This document shows positions 1 through 8,282 of a stretch of 64,000 nt of DNA, piece after piece. Each line of letters opens with the position of its first letter. The first letter of the stretch is position 1. This stretch comes from Neisseria bergeri (GTDB lineage: Bacteria > Pseudomonadota > Gammaproteobacteria > Burkholderiales > Neisseriaceae). The notes beneath the pieces are model-generated. The model made no database searches, was not told the DNA's origin, and saw only the letters and a list, made by a program, of their open reading frames with translations. A program made the position numbers and the translations under genes. The stretch is taken from NCBI GenBank assembly GCA_003044455.1, contig POWY01000003.1, positions 62,001 through 126,000 on the forward strand. Direction: 5' to 3'.

Positions 1-41
1 GCCTCAGACGGCATCAAACCTGACACACACGAGGAAATACC

Positions 42-479
42 ATGCCCGCCTGTTTCTGTCCGCACTGCAAAACCCGCCTTTGGGTCAAAGAAACCCAGCT
101 CAATGTCGCCCAAGGCTTCGTCGTCTGCCAAAAATGCGAAGGGCTGTTTAAAGCCAAAGACCATCTGGCAAGCACGAAAGAACCCATATTCAACGATTTG
201 CCCGAAGCTGTTTCGGATGTCAAACTCGTCCACCGCATCGGCACGCACGCCATCGGCAAAAAACAGATTTCCCGCGACGAAATCGCCGGCATCCTCAACG
301 GCGGCACAACCCTGCACGATATTCCGCCCGCAACCGCCGCTGCCGCGCCTGCTGCCGCACCGCAGGTTACCGTACCGCCCGCCGTGCCCGCCCGTCAGGA
401 AGGGTTCAACTGGACGGTTGCAACCCTGTTTGCCCTTATCGTCCTCATTATGCAGCTTTCCTACCTCTTCATCCTATGA
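42..479 (+). CDS. MJ0042-type zinc-ribbon protein with C-terminal membrane anchor
   Basis: 145 aa. The N-terminus carries two CxxC pairs (CPHC at residues 6-9 and CQKC near 29-32) in the spacing of an MJ0042/zinc-ribbon domain, so it probably binds one zinc. The middle is Ala/Pro rich (about 90-125) and the last ~22 residues form one hydrophobic segment ending at the stop, so the domain likely sits in the cytoplasm on a tail anchor. The stop overlaps the argA start by 4 bp (ATGA), indicating translational coupling. The cellular role is unknown; related beta-proteobacterial zinc-ribbon proteins are often DUF3426 proteins, but no such domain is obvious here. Confidence 0.8.
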   Translation: MPACFCPHCKTRLWVKETQLNVAQGFVVCQKCEGLFKAKDHLASTKEPIFNDLPEAVSDVKLVHRIGTHAIGKKQISRDEIAGILNGGTTLHDIPPATAAAAPAAAPQVTVPPAVPARQEGFNWTVATLFALIVLIMQLSYLFIL

Positions 480-1786
480 ACGCGCCCGACAGCTTTGTCG
501 CCCACTTCCGCGAAGCCGCCCCCTACATCCGCCAAATGCGTGGCACGACACTGGTCGCCGGCATAGACGGCCGCCTGCTCGAAGGCGGCACTTTGCACAA
601 CCTCGCCGCCGACATCGGGCTGTTGTCGCAACTGGGCATCCGCCTCGTCCTCATCCACGGCGCGGACCACTTCCTCGACAGCCTCGCCGCCGCGCAAGGC
701 CGCACGCCGCATTATTGCCGGGGTTTGCGCGTTACTGGCGAAACCTCGCTCGGACAGGCGCAGCAGTTTGCCGGCACCGTCCGCAGCCGTTTTGAAGCCG
801 CATTGTGCGGCAGCGTTTCCGGATTCGCGCGCGCGCCTTCCGTCCCGCTCGTATCGGGCAACTTCCTGACCGCCCGTCCGATAGGCGTGATTGACGGAAC
901 CGATATGGAATACGCGGGCGTTATCCGCAAAACCGACACCGCCGCCCTCCGTTTCCAACTCGACGCGGGCAATATCGTTTGGCTGCCGCCGCTCGGGCAT
1001 TCCTACGGCGGCAAAACCTTCCATCTCGATATGCTTCAAACCGCCGCTTCCGTCGCCGTCTCGCTTCAGGCCGAAAAACTCGTTTACCTGACCCTTTCAG
1101 ACGGCATTGCCCGCCCCGACGGCACGCTCGCCGAAACCCTCTCGGCACAGGAAGCGCAATCGCTGGCGGAACACGCCGGCGGCGAAACGCGACGGCTGAT
1201 TTCGTCCGCCGTTGCCGCGCTCGAAGGCGGCGTGCACCGCGTCCAAATCCTCAACGGGGCCGCCGACGGCAGCCTGCTGCAAGAACTCTTTACCCGCAAC
1301 GGCATCGGCACATCCATTGCCAAAGAAGCCTTCGTCTCCATCCGTCAGGCGCACAGCGGCGACATCCCGCACATCGCCGCCCTCATCCGCCCGCTGGAAG
1401 AACAGGGCATCCTGCTGCACCGCAGCCGCGAATACCTCGAAAACCACATTTCCGAATTTTCCATCCTCGAACACGACGGCAACCTGTACGGTTGCGCCGC
1501 CCTGAAAACCTTTGCCGAAGCCGATTGCGGCGAAATCGCCTGCCTTGCCGTCTCGCCGCAGGCACAGGACGGCGGCTACGGCGAACGCCTGCTTGCCCAC
1601 ATCATCGATAAGGCGCGCAGTATGGACATAAGCAGGCTGTTCGCACTGTCCACAAATACCGGCGAATGGTTTGCCGAACGCGGCTTTCAGACGGCATCGG
1701 AAGACGAGTTGCCCGAAACGCGGCGCAAAGACTACCGCAGCAACGGACGGAACTCGCATATTCTGGTGCGTCGCCTGCACCGCTGA
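476..1786 (+). CDS. argA: Amino-acid N-acetyltransferase (N-acetylglutamate synthase)
   Basis: 436 aa, normal length for classical ArgA. It makes N-acetyl-L-glutamate from acetyl-CoA and glutamate, the first step of arginine synthesis. An amino-acid-kinase-like domain fills about residues 25-265 (GTTLVAGIDGRLLEGG near the start; LVLIHGADHF), and a GNAT acetyltransferase domain fills 285-430, with the acetyl-CoA loop around CLAVSPQAQDGGYGERLL. The N-terminal kinase-like domain is the usual site of arginine feedback inhibition. The start overlaps the preceding zinc-ribbon gene by 4 bp. Confidence 0.95.
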   Translation: MNAPDSFVAHFREAAPYIRQMRGTTLVAGIDGRLLEGGTLHNLAADIGLLSQLGIRLVLIHGADHFLDSLAAAQGRTPHYCRGLRVTGETSLGQAQQFAGTVRSRFEAALCGSVSGFARAPSVPLVSGNFLTARPIGVIDGTDMEYAGVIRKTDTAALRFQLDAGNIVWLPPLGHSYGGKTFHLDMLQTAASVAVSLQAEKLVYLTLSDGIARPDGTLAETLSAQEAQSLAEHAGGETRRLISSAVAALEGGVHRVQILNGAADGSLLQELFTRNGIGTSIAKEAFVSIRQAHSGDIPHIAALIRPLEEQGILLHRSREYLENHISEFSILEHDGNLYGCAALKTFAEADCGEIACLAVSPQAQDGGYGERLLAHIIDKARSMDISRLFALSTNTGEWFAERGFQTASEDELPETRRKDYRSNGRNSHILVRRLHR

Positions 1787-1809
1787 CCGCAACGGAAAGC
1801 CGCCGCAGA

Positions 1810-1842
1810 AATGCCGTCCGAACCCCGTTTCAGACGGCATTT
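1810..1842 (+). terminator. DUS-pair terminator after argA
   Basis: Inverted repeat of two uptake sequences (left arm imperfect, GCCGTCCGAA; right arm TTCAGACGGC) around a short loop, 23 bp after the argA stop. Confidence 0.6.
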
Positions 1843-1881
1843 CCCCGATGACAAAGACCTGCCCGACCCTCAAGGACTCCG

Positions 1882-3897
1882 ATGAAATCCTACCCCGACC
1901 CCTACCGCCATTTTGAAAACCTCGATTCCGCCGAAACGCAAAACTTCGCTGCTGAAGCGAATGCCGAAACGCGTGCGCGTTTTTTGGAAAACGACAAAGC
2001 ACGCGAATTGTCTGACGGCATTTTGGCGCAGATGCAGGACACACGGCAGATTCCGTTTTGTCAGGAACACCGCGCGCGGATGTACCATTTTCATCAGGAT
2101 GCGGAATATCCGAAGGGCGTGTACCGCGTATGTACCGCGGCGACTTACCGTTCCGGCTATCCTGAGTGGAAAATCCTGTTTTCAGTGGCGGATTTCGACG
2201 AGCTGCTCTGCGATGATGTGTATTTGGGCGGCGTGTCGCACTTGGTGGAAAAGCCCAACCGCGCGTTATTAACACTGAGCAAATCGGGCGGCGATACGGC
2301 GTACACGCTGGAAGTGGACTTGGAAGCAGGAAAGTTGGTAGAAGGCGGGTTTCACTTTCCGGCAGGCAAAAACCATGTGTCGTGGCGCGATGAAAACAGC
2401 GTGTGGGTGTGTCCGGCTTGGGACGAACGCCAGTTGACCGAATCGGGCTATCCGCGCGAAGTATGGCTGGTGGAGCGCGGCAAAAGTTTCGAGGAAAGCC
2501 TGCCGGTGTATCAAATTGCTGAAGACGGCATGATGGTGAACGCGTGGCGTTACCTCGATCCGCAGGGTTCGCCGATTGATTTGATTGAAGCGTCTGACGG
2601 TTTTTACACCAAAACCTATTTGCAGGTCTCAGCCGAAGGCGAAGCGAAACCGTTAAACCTGCCCAACGATTGCGACGTGGTCGGCTATCTGGCGGGGCAC
2701 CTGTTGCTGACCTTGCGTAAAGACTGGCACCGCGCGAACCAAAGCTATCCGAGCGGCGCGTTGGTGGCGGTGAAGCTGAATCGGGGCGAACTCGGGGCGG
2801 CGCAGCTTTTGTTTGCGCCCGATGAAACGCAGGCATTGGAAAGCGTGGAAACGACCAAGCGTTTTGTGGTGGCGAGCCTGCTGGAAAACGTACAAGGCTG
2901 TCTGAAAGCGTGGCGCTTTGCCGGCGGCAAATGGCAGGAAGTCGAACTGCCGCGCCTGCCTTCGGGCGCGTTGGAAATGACCGACCAACCGTGGGGCGGC
3001 GATGTGGTTTACCTTGCCGCCAGCGATTTTACCACGCCGCTGACGCTGTTTGCGCTGGATTTGAACGTGATGGAACTGACCGTCATGCGCCGCCAGCCGC
3101 AGCAGTTTGTTTCAGACGGCATCGAAGTGCGGCAGTTTTGGGCGACTTCGGCCGACGGCGAGCGCATCCCTTATTTCCACGTCGGCAAAAACGCCGCGCC
3201 CGACACGCCGACGCTGGTTTATGCCTACGGCGGTTTCGGCGTACCCGAGTTGCCGCATTATCTGGGCAACATCGGCAAATACTGGTTGGAAGAGGGCAAC
3301 GCCTTCGTGTTGGCGAACATACGCGGCGGCGGTGAGTTCGGCCCGCGCTGGCATCAGGCGGCGCAGGGAATCAGCAAACACAAAAGCGTCGATGATTTGC
3401 TTGCCGTCGTGCGCGATTTGTCCGAACGCGGCATGAGTTCGCCCAAACACATCGGTTTGCAGGGCGGCAGCAACGGCGGCCTGATTACCGCCGCCGCCTT
3501 CGTGCGCGAACCGCAAAGCATCGGCGCGCTGGTGTGCGAAGTGCCGCTGACCGACATGATCCGTTATCCGCTGCTGTCCGCCGGCGCAAGCTGGACGGAC
3601 GAATACGGCAATCCGCAGAAATACGAAGTCTGCAAACGCTGGCTGGGCGAATTGTCGCCGTATCACAATCTTTCAGACGGCATCGATTATCCGCCCGCAC
3701 TCATTACCACCAGCCTCAGCGACGACCGCGTCCATCCCGCCCACGCGCTCAAGTTCTACGCCAAACTGCGCGAAACCTCGGCGCAATCTTGGCTCTACTC
3801 GCCTGACGGCGGCGGCCATACCGGCAACGGCACGCAGCGCAAATCCGCCGACGAACTCGCCTGCGTACTGCTGTTTTTGAAAGAGTTTTTGGGGTAA
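1882..3897 (+). CDS. Prolyl oligopeptidase family serine peptidase (S9)
   Basis: 671 aa, matching the S9A family length. The N-terminal two thirds would form the beta-propeller and the C-terminal third the alpha/beta hydrolase. The nucleophile motif GGSNGG lies near residue 530, the catalytic Asp is in SLSDDRVHP (about 614) and the His in DGGGHTGNG (about 646), so the triad is complete. No signal peptide is visible, so it is probably a cytoplasmic peptidase cleaving short peptides after proline or a similar residue. It is monocistronic between two inverted-repeat terminators. Confidence 0.9.
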   Translation: MKSYPDPYRHFENLDSAETQNFAAEANAETRARFLENDKARELSDGILAQMQDTRQIPFCQEHRARMYHFHQDAEYPKGVYRVCTAATYRSGYPEWKILFSVADFDELLCDDVYLGGVSHLVEKPNRALLTLSKSGGDTAYTLEVDLEAGKLVEGGFHFPAGKNHVSWRDENSVWVCPAWDERQLTESGYPREVWLVERGKSFEESLPVYQIAEDGMMVNAWRYLDPQGSPIDLIEASDGFYTKTYLQVSAEGEAKPLNLPNDCDVVGYLAGHLLLTLRKDWHRANQSYPSGALVAVKLNRGELGAAQLLFAPDETQALESVETTKRFVVASLLENVQGCLKAWRFAGGKWQEVELPRLPSGALEMTDQPWGGDVVYLAASDFTTPLTLFALDLNVMELTVMRRQPQQFVSDGIEVRQFWATSADGERIPYFHVGKNAAPDTPTLVYAYGGFGVPELPHYLGNIGKYWLEEGNAFVLANIRGGGEFGPRWHQAAQGISKHKSVDDLLAVVRDLSERGMSSPKHIGLQGGSNGGLITAAAFVREPQSIGALVCEVPLTDMIRYPLLSAGASWTDEYGNPQKYEVCKRWLGELSPYHNLSDGIDYPPALITTSLSDDRVHPAHALKFYAKLRETSAQSWLYSPDGGGHTGNGTQRKSADELACVLLFLKEFLG

Positions 3898-3927
3898 GGG
3901 CGGGTAGCGACACTGCTGCCGCGAATG

Positions 3928-3972
3928 AAAAAAGGTCGTCTGAAACTGCTTTTTCAGACGACCTTTTTTAAT
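3928..3972 (+). terminator. Terminator built from a foreign DUS dialect
   Basis: Strong hairpin with poly-T tail. The left arm reads AGGTCGTCTGAA, which matches the AG-mucDUS dialect of N. mucosa-group species rather than the gonococcal ATGCCGTCTGAA. It lies at the left edge of the Dnd island. Confidence 0.75.
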
Positions 3973-4010
3973 GGTTGTTTCAAATCAAAATATCTATGCC
4001 GCCGGCCCCA

Positions 4011-4201
4011 TCAGCACTTCTTCACATCCGAAGGCAAAAATCCGTAATGCCGTCTGAACGCTTCATTGAACCGTCCCGCGTGGCGGTAGCCGCAAAAGTG
4101 CATGGCGGCTTGGACGGTGCTGCCCGATTCGATGAGGGCGAGCGCGTGTTCCAGCCGCAGGCGGCGCAGGCGTCCGGCGACGGTTTCGCCGGTTTGGCGA
4201 T
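4011..4201 (-). pseudogene. C-terminal fragment of an AraC-family regulator
   Basis: Translating the minus strand gives the second helix-turn-helix of an AraC/XylS regulator (LRRLRLEHALALIESGS, then CGYRHAGRFNEAFRRHYGF) ending DVKKC and a stop at 4011. Only about 63 codons remain. Upstream the reading frame is lost at the junction with the start of an IS1106-like transposase gene (about 4201). It is a remnant and has no ligand-binding domain. Confidence 0.8.
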
Positions 4202-4300
4202 CATGGCTTGCGCGGTTTGCCGGAAGAAGGTGCTCATGGGAAACCCCCTAAATGTCTTGGTGGGAATTTAGGGGATTTTGGGGAATTTTGCAAAGGTCTC
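4201..4300 (-). mobile_element. IS1106-like (IS5 family) left-end remnant
   Basis: The terminal repeat GAGACCTTTGCAAAATTCCC reads inward from 4300. It is followed by the transposase start at 4237, encoding MSTFFRQTAQAMIAK, which I recognise as the N-terminus of the neisserial IS1106-type transposase. After about 15 codons the sequence switches to the AraC fragment, so the rest of the element is deleted. Confidence 0.75.
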
Positions 4301-4310
4301 ATTTGGTCAT

Positions 4311-4371
4311 AAAAAACTGCACCTTGTGAGTTTTTTGGGGGGGAATCCAACTTTTGGGGTGCAGTTCAAAG
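4311..4371. mobile_element. IS3-like terminus remnant
   Basis: Contains CCAACTTTTGGGGTGCAGTT and an imperfect opposite copy AACTGCACCTTGTGAGTT. This resembles IS3-family terminal repeats (reverse strand ACTGCACCCCAAAAGTTGG). There is no transposase left. It includes a short G7 run. Confidence 0.4.
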
Positions 4372-4415
4372 TTCTCAGATGGTCTGTTAGACTATGCAAA
4401 GGATGGTTGAACAAA

Positions 4416-6002
4416 TTATACGTTATACCCGTGCAGAAACCGTGCCACTCCATTGTTCCATTTGACCAGGTGGTCGCCTTTGGTCGTCAGGTTTTCAGCA
4501 CCGCGCTCGCCCAAGATAATCTCGGAAGACTGGCGTTTGCCTGTTTTCAGTGCGATTTTGGTCGGCAGATTGTCGCGAAAGCGGCCGCTGAGTGTTTTCG
4601 CATCGGGGCGTTGCGTTGCCAACAGCAGATACATTCCTGCGGAGCGCGCTTTTTTTGCCAGCCGTACCAAATGCCCTTCCGCTTCACTGCTGACATCGAT
4701 AAGGTCGGCCAGTTCGTCAATCACGATAACAATATATTTCGGGCGGACGGGCTGCGGGACTTCCGCAATATCCTTCGCACCGTATTCGTCCATCAGACGG
4801 TATCGTTTATCCATCTCGTCAGTAAAAAACGACAATATTTCAGCAGCTTCTCCCACATCGCTGACTATGCGCCCCTGCCATAAATTCGGACGGTCTTTGA
4901 AGGCGGCGAAATCCGCAGAAACTTTGCAATAACACACGGCAATCTCCGTTTCATCCTGCGGGGCGAGTTCGAACAGGGAAGCCAGCATCGAGCGCGCCAG
5001 TACCGATTTTCCCGCCCCCGTTTCCCCACCCACCATCACATGCGGCGCGGTGGCGAAATCTTGAAATACGGGTTCGCCGCGTTCGTCCAAGCCGATACAC
5101 ACGGGCAGTTTGAACTGCCGTGCCGATGCGCGGTATTGCTGCAAGGCCGTCTGAAACTCATCTTGCCCATATTGCCGCCAGGTATCTTGCGGACGCAGGA
5201 TGTTGATGTGCCAGGTGTTGGCTTCGCCGCGTATGCGTCCGCAGCGCATTTCGTCATCGCCGATGCCTAATTCGGAGCAGATTTGGCTGTGATATTTTTC
5301 CAAATCCACATAGCGGTCGAACTGCACGCGCAGGCAGTCGTAGCGCACGCCGCCGTATTCCGGCTGTATCGTACCGCCTTTGCCGACTGTTTTGTCCAGT
5401 GCTGTTTTGAGTTTGGTGCAGGCTGCATCGAGTGTCCCGACATTTTCTGCGTGAAGGCCGTCTGAAAAAGAATTCCCCCCCGTGCTGTGCCGTCCGATGC
5501 TGTTTTTAACGGCCAATTCGGCCAATTCGTTCAAAAAGGTCTGCCGTTGTGCCAAATCGTCATCGGGTTTGAATTGTCTGCAACATTCCCAAAACGCATG
5601 CAAACCAAGCGCGCCGGTATGCCACAGGTCGGCAATCAGTTTGTACAGATCATCTTTTCCCGCCGGTTTTCCTTGCCTGATGTGGAACAGGGTCTCGCTC
5701 AGCAGAGCGAGCCACAGCCGCGAATGGTCTTGAAAGCAGGTTTGGAAAGAAGGGATGTCGATGCCTTTGGTATCGGGGGCGGCAGTCAAATTTTCCGGCC
5801 GGCGAGCCCATCCTTTGGCAAAGCAATAGCCGATACAGAGTGCCGCCCAGTCGTAGTTGTTGTCCAAATGCGGCAGCGCACCTGCGTGGGTGAGTTTTTC
5901 GCGTATGGTTTTGGCTTCACTGCTGGAAATAATGTGTTTGTCGCTAATCAGGGTATGGAAATAGTCGGAATCCCACCGGCGGTTGTCTGGCAGCAGATAC
6001 AT
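4416..6002 (-). CDS. FtsK/SpoIIIE-type ATPase of the Dnd operon, possible DndE-like N-terminus
   Basis: 528 aa. The C-terminal half is an FtsK-type motor: a LGIGDDEMRCGRI-like alpha/beta lead-in, Walker A GGETGAGKSV (about residues 333-342), Walker B YIVIVIDELADL, then the FtsK-typical LLLATQRPD and GDHLVKW motifs. No gamma (KOPS-reading) domain follows and there is no membrane segment, so this is not the cell-division FtsK. The N-terminal ~190 residues include a small helical stretch (residues 25-65) that could correspond to DndE, the nicked-DNA-binding Dnd subunit; that match is weak and is my inference. The gene starts 13 bp after dndD, so it is the last gene of the operon. It probably supplies DNA translocation or loading for phosphorothioate modification. 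Confidence 0.8.
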   Translation of the reverse strand: MYLLPDNRRWDSDYFHTLISDKHIISSSEAKTIREKLTHAGALPHLDNNYDWAALCIGYCFAKGWARRPENLTAAPDTKGIDIPSFQTCFQDHSRLWLALLSETLFHIRQGKPAGKDDLYKLIADLWHTGALGLHAFWECCRQFKPDDDLAQRQTFLNELAELAVKNSIGRHSTGGNSFSDGLHAENVGTLDAACTKLKTALDKTVGKGGTIQPEYGGVRYDCLRVQFDRYVDLEKYHSQICSELGIGDDEMRCGRIRGEANTWHINILRPQDTWRQYGQDEFQTALQQYRASARQFKLPVCIGLDERGEPVFQDFATAPHVMVGGETGAGKSVLARSMLASLFELAPQDETEIAVCYCKVSADFAAFKDRPNLWQGRIVSDVGEAAEILSFFTDEMDKRYRLMDEYGAKDIAEVPQPVRPKYIVIVIDELADLIDVSSEAEGHLVRLAKKARSAGMYLLLATQRPDAKTLSGRFRDNLPTKIALKTGKRQSSEIILGERGAENLTTKGDHLVKWNNGVARFLHGYNV

Positions 6003-6015
6003 ATTGTTCCTTTAA

Positions 6016-8061
6016 TTATTCAAAATAAACATCGGCGGTTACGCGTGAAGATGCGCCCGCGCTGTCCAACGATTCGGCCTCCACCAGATAGGTGCGGCCG
6101 ATGTGCGGGTCGAGGCGGCGGTACACTTCGGGAGTAATTTCGGTGTCCTGCGACAGCAAAATCACCTGCTGTTCCAGCCCGCTCCAATGCTTGAACAAAC
6201 CTTCGCGGTGGCCTTCGTCCAAGCGCGCCAGCGGGGTATCGATCATGAATGGGGCGGGATAACGGGTAACTTCCGCCAATGCCGACACCAGCGACATAAT
6301 CAGAATCTGCATTTGGCCGGCCGACAAATCGACCTGCGCTTCCCTGCCGTCACGACCATAAAGCCCCATCCTGCCGTCGGCTTCGATGCTGATTTTGTGG
6401 ATGCGGTCATCGTGTGCAATGGCGAGGTTGATGCGGGTAGCGGTTTCACCGATTTCACCCGCCTTCTGCCGCATTAGCGCCTCGGTCAATGCGGCAATGA
6501 CTTTTTCTACCTGTCCCGCACGGCGCGACTTTACCATCTGCGGGTTGCTGTCGCTGATTTTGTCTTGCAGTTTGCTGACTTCGTCCTTCTTGCGCCGGCA
6601 TTCTTTTTCTTTTTCCAACACGTTGCTTTTCAGGCTGCCCGAACGTTCTTTAAATATATCGGCCTGCTTGTTCGCCTGTTTGAGCTGTTCCACCAGTTCG
6701 TCCTTGTTACTGCCTTTGAGCAGTTCCAACTCTTCCAAAACGTGTTTTTGTTCGCGCCGCCGCTGTTCGATATCGGCCAGCAGGCTGCCTATCCTGCCTT
6801 GCAGCATACCCTGTAGGCGGCTGATTTCGTTTTGGATTTCGGCATGGGCGTTTTTCGAGAGATAGTTGTGCTCGATAGTTTCGGCGCAATCTTCAGGCAA
6901 CGGGTAAAATAATTCGTTCCAGCATTCGGCCACCGCTTCCTTCATCAGCGGATCTTCCAAAATGGCGCAAGCCGAACGCCCCAATACTTCTTTAACTTTG
7001 CCGCTGCCGACAAACGCGCTCCAAAAATCGTTTACCCGTCCCGCAATCTGCTCCCTGCCGGCTTCGTGGTGCAGGCGGTTGGCTTCGCGTTCGAGTTTGA
7101 TTTTTAGCGCGTTCAGGCCGTCTGAAGGCAGGAAGGCCAGCGGCATGGCTTTAACCGCCGCTTTGACCTTCGCATTGAAATCGTCCATTTCCTTCTCCAG
7201 CCGTTCCCGCTGCATCAGCAAATCCTGCGAAGTGCGGATGTCGCTGCCGCCGCCGATCTGCTGTTGCAGCCTGCTCCTTTCCGCATCCCAATGCGCCCAT
7301 TCCTGTTGTACTTTTTCCCATTCTTCACGGAATACATCATATTGCGCTTGGGCAGAAGTCAATGCGCTTTCGGCTTTGTCCAAGTCTTCCTGCATCTTTT
7401 TGCCCGCGTTTTCGGAAATGCAGCGTTTGCGGTAATCGCCAAGGCTGTCTGCAAGCCGTGTCAGCAGGGTTACGCCCAACAGGCCTTTCAGGGCGTTGTT
7501 GAGCCACATGCCCGTGCCGCTGCGTTCGGCAGCCTGCACGATTTTTTCGCCGTCAAAAAAGAAAAACGGCGCATAATCGAACGGCAGGGCGTAAGTGTTG
7601 AGATATTTGTCCAATTCGGCAAAATCGACGGGCAGGTAGCGGTCGTCAACCAGCACGTCTGCCCGTGTTTCGGTGCTTTCGCGTTCAAACTGCCTTTTCT
7701 CATTGAAATGCCATTTCCGACGGATTTTCAGGCCGCAAATCTTACCTTGCCGCCGTTGGCGGATTTCAATTTCCAGCTCGATACGGTATCGGCCGTATTG
7801 CGGCACGGCTTTGTGATGCAGGGCAGCCTGCAAGAAATTCGGGTAATTGACATCTTTGCTGTTCAAGCCTGCCCGCTGCAAATGGCTGACCGCGTCCGCG
7901 TCATACAGGCACAGGTAAACCGCTTCCAACAAAGTGGTTTTGCCATGCCCGTTCATCGCGCCGATTAAAACAATGTTCTGCCCGTTTTTCGGTTCGGGAA
8001 AGGAAAATGCCGCTTCTTGGTAGGATTTGAAATTAAGCAGCCTGATTGAATGTATCCACAT
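6016..8061 (-). CDS. dndD: DNA sulfur modification protein DndD (SMC-like ATPase)
   Basis: About 681 aa from the ATG at 8061; an in-frame alternative start lies 4 codons upstream. Walker A is IGAMNGHGKTTLLEA (near residue 35), the ABC signature is VDLSAGQMQ and Walker B is PFMIDTPLARLD near the C-terminus. The long middle (about 200-520) is charged and heptad-like, a coiled coil with a QQQ-rich start. This is the Rad50/SMC-like plan of DndD, which powers sulfur insertion together with DndC and DndE. The start lies 2 bp after the stop of the 72-aa gene, so the genes are coupled. It contains one uptake sequence of the AG dialect at 7115-7126. Confidence 0.9.
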   Translation of the reverse strand: MWIHSIRLLNFKSYQEAAFSFPEPKNGQNIVLIGAMNGHGKTTLLEAVYLCLYDADAVSHLQRAGLNSKDVNYPNFLQAALHHKAVPQYGRYRIELEIEIRQRRQGKICGLKIRRKWHFNEKRQFERESTETRADVLVDDRYLPVDFAELDKYLNTYALPFDYAPFFFFDGEKIVQAAERSGTGMWLNNALKGLLGVTLLTRLADSLGDYRKRCISENAGKKMQEDLDKAESALTSAQAQYDVFREEWEKVQQEWAHWDAERSRLQQQIGGGSDIRTSQDLLMQRERLEKEMDDFNAKVKAAVKAMPLAFLPSDGLNALKIKLEREANRLHHEAGREQIAGRVNDFWSAFVGSGKVKEVLGRSACAILEDPLMKEAVAECWNELFYPLPEDCAETIEHNYLSKNAHAEIQNEISRLQGMLQGRIGSLLADIEQRRREQKHVLEELELLKGSNKDELVEQLKQANKQADIFKERSGSLKSNVLEKEKECRRKKDEVSKLQDKISDSNPQMVKSRRAGQVEKVIAALTEALMRQKAGEIGETATRINLAIAHDDRIHKISIEADGRMGLYGRDGREAQVDLSAGQMQILIMSLVSALAEVTRYPAPFMIDTPLARLDEGHREGLFKHWSGLEQQVILLSQDTEITPEVYRRLDPHIGRTYLVEAESLDSAGASSRVTADVYFE

Positions 8062-8063
8062 AT

Positions 8064-8282
8064 TCAGCCCCAATATTTCCTGTTTTCAAAAACTTCATCG
8101 AATACATCGGTCATACCGCGTTTGCGGATCCGTTCCTGTTGTTCGCGCTCCCATGCCGCCAAATCGGCCAGCACATCGGGCGATACACCGTGCCCGGCAG
8201 CAATTTCCTCCATCAGGTTTCGGGCATTTTTATCACTCCACAGCAGCAAATCAGCCACCTGTTCCTGTGTTTCCGTCTTCAT
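8064..8282 (-). CDS. Small protein of the DNA-modification operon
   Basis: 72 aa, acidic, with an aromatic C-terminus (FENRKYWG). It overlaps the end of dndC by 32 bp and ends 2 bp before dndD, so it is co-translated with both. Small proteins of this size are recurrent in Dnd-type clusters, where they are named only by association; I do not recognise a function. The strict overlap argues that it is a real subunit or regulator rather than a chance ORF. Confidence 0.75.
   Translation of the reverse strand: MKTETQEQVADLLLWSDKNARNLMEEIAAGHGVSPDVLADLAAWEREQQERIRKRGMTDVFDEVFENRKYWG

Noticed and set aside
1097-2836. 579-codon antisense open frame across argA and the S9 peptidase gene
   Set aside because: It is antisense to two well-supported genes and its composition (Arg/Pro/Phe-rich) is what the GC-rich third positions of those genes produce on the other strand; no domain is recognisable.
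4335-4343. G7 run as a phase-variable tract
   Set aside because: It lies in non-coding IS3-like remnant DNA with no gene to switch.
4416-6002. Cell-division FtsK
   Set aside because: No N-terminal membrane segments and no gamma domain; the gene sits in the dnd operon.
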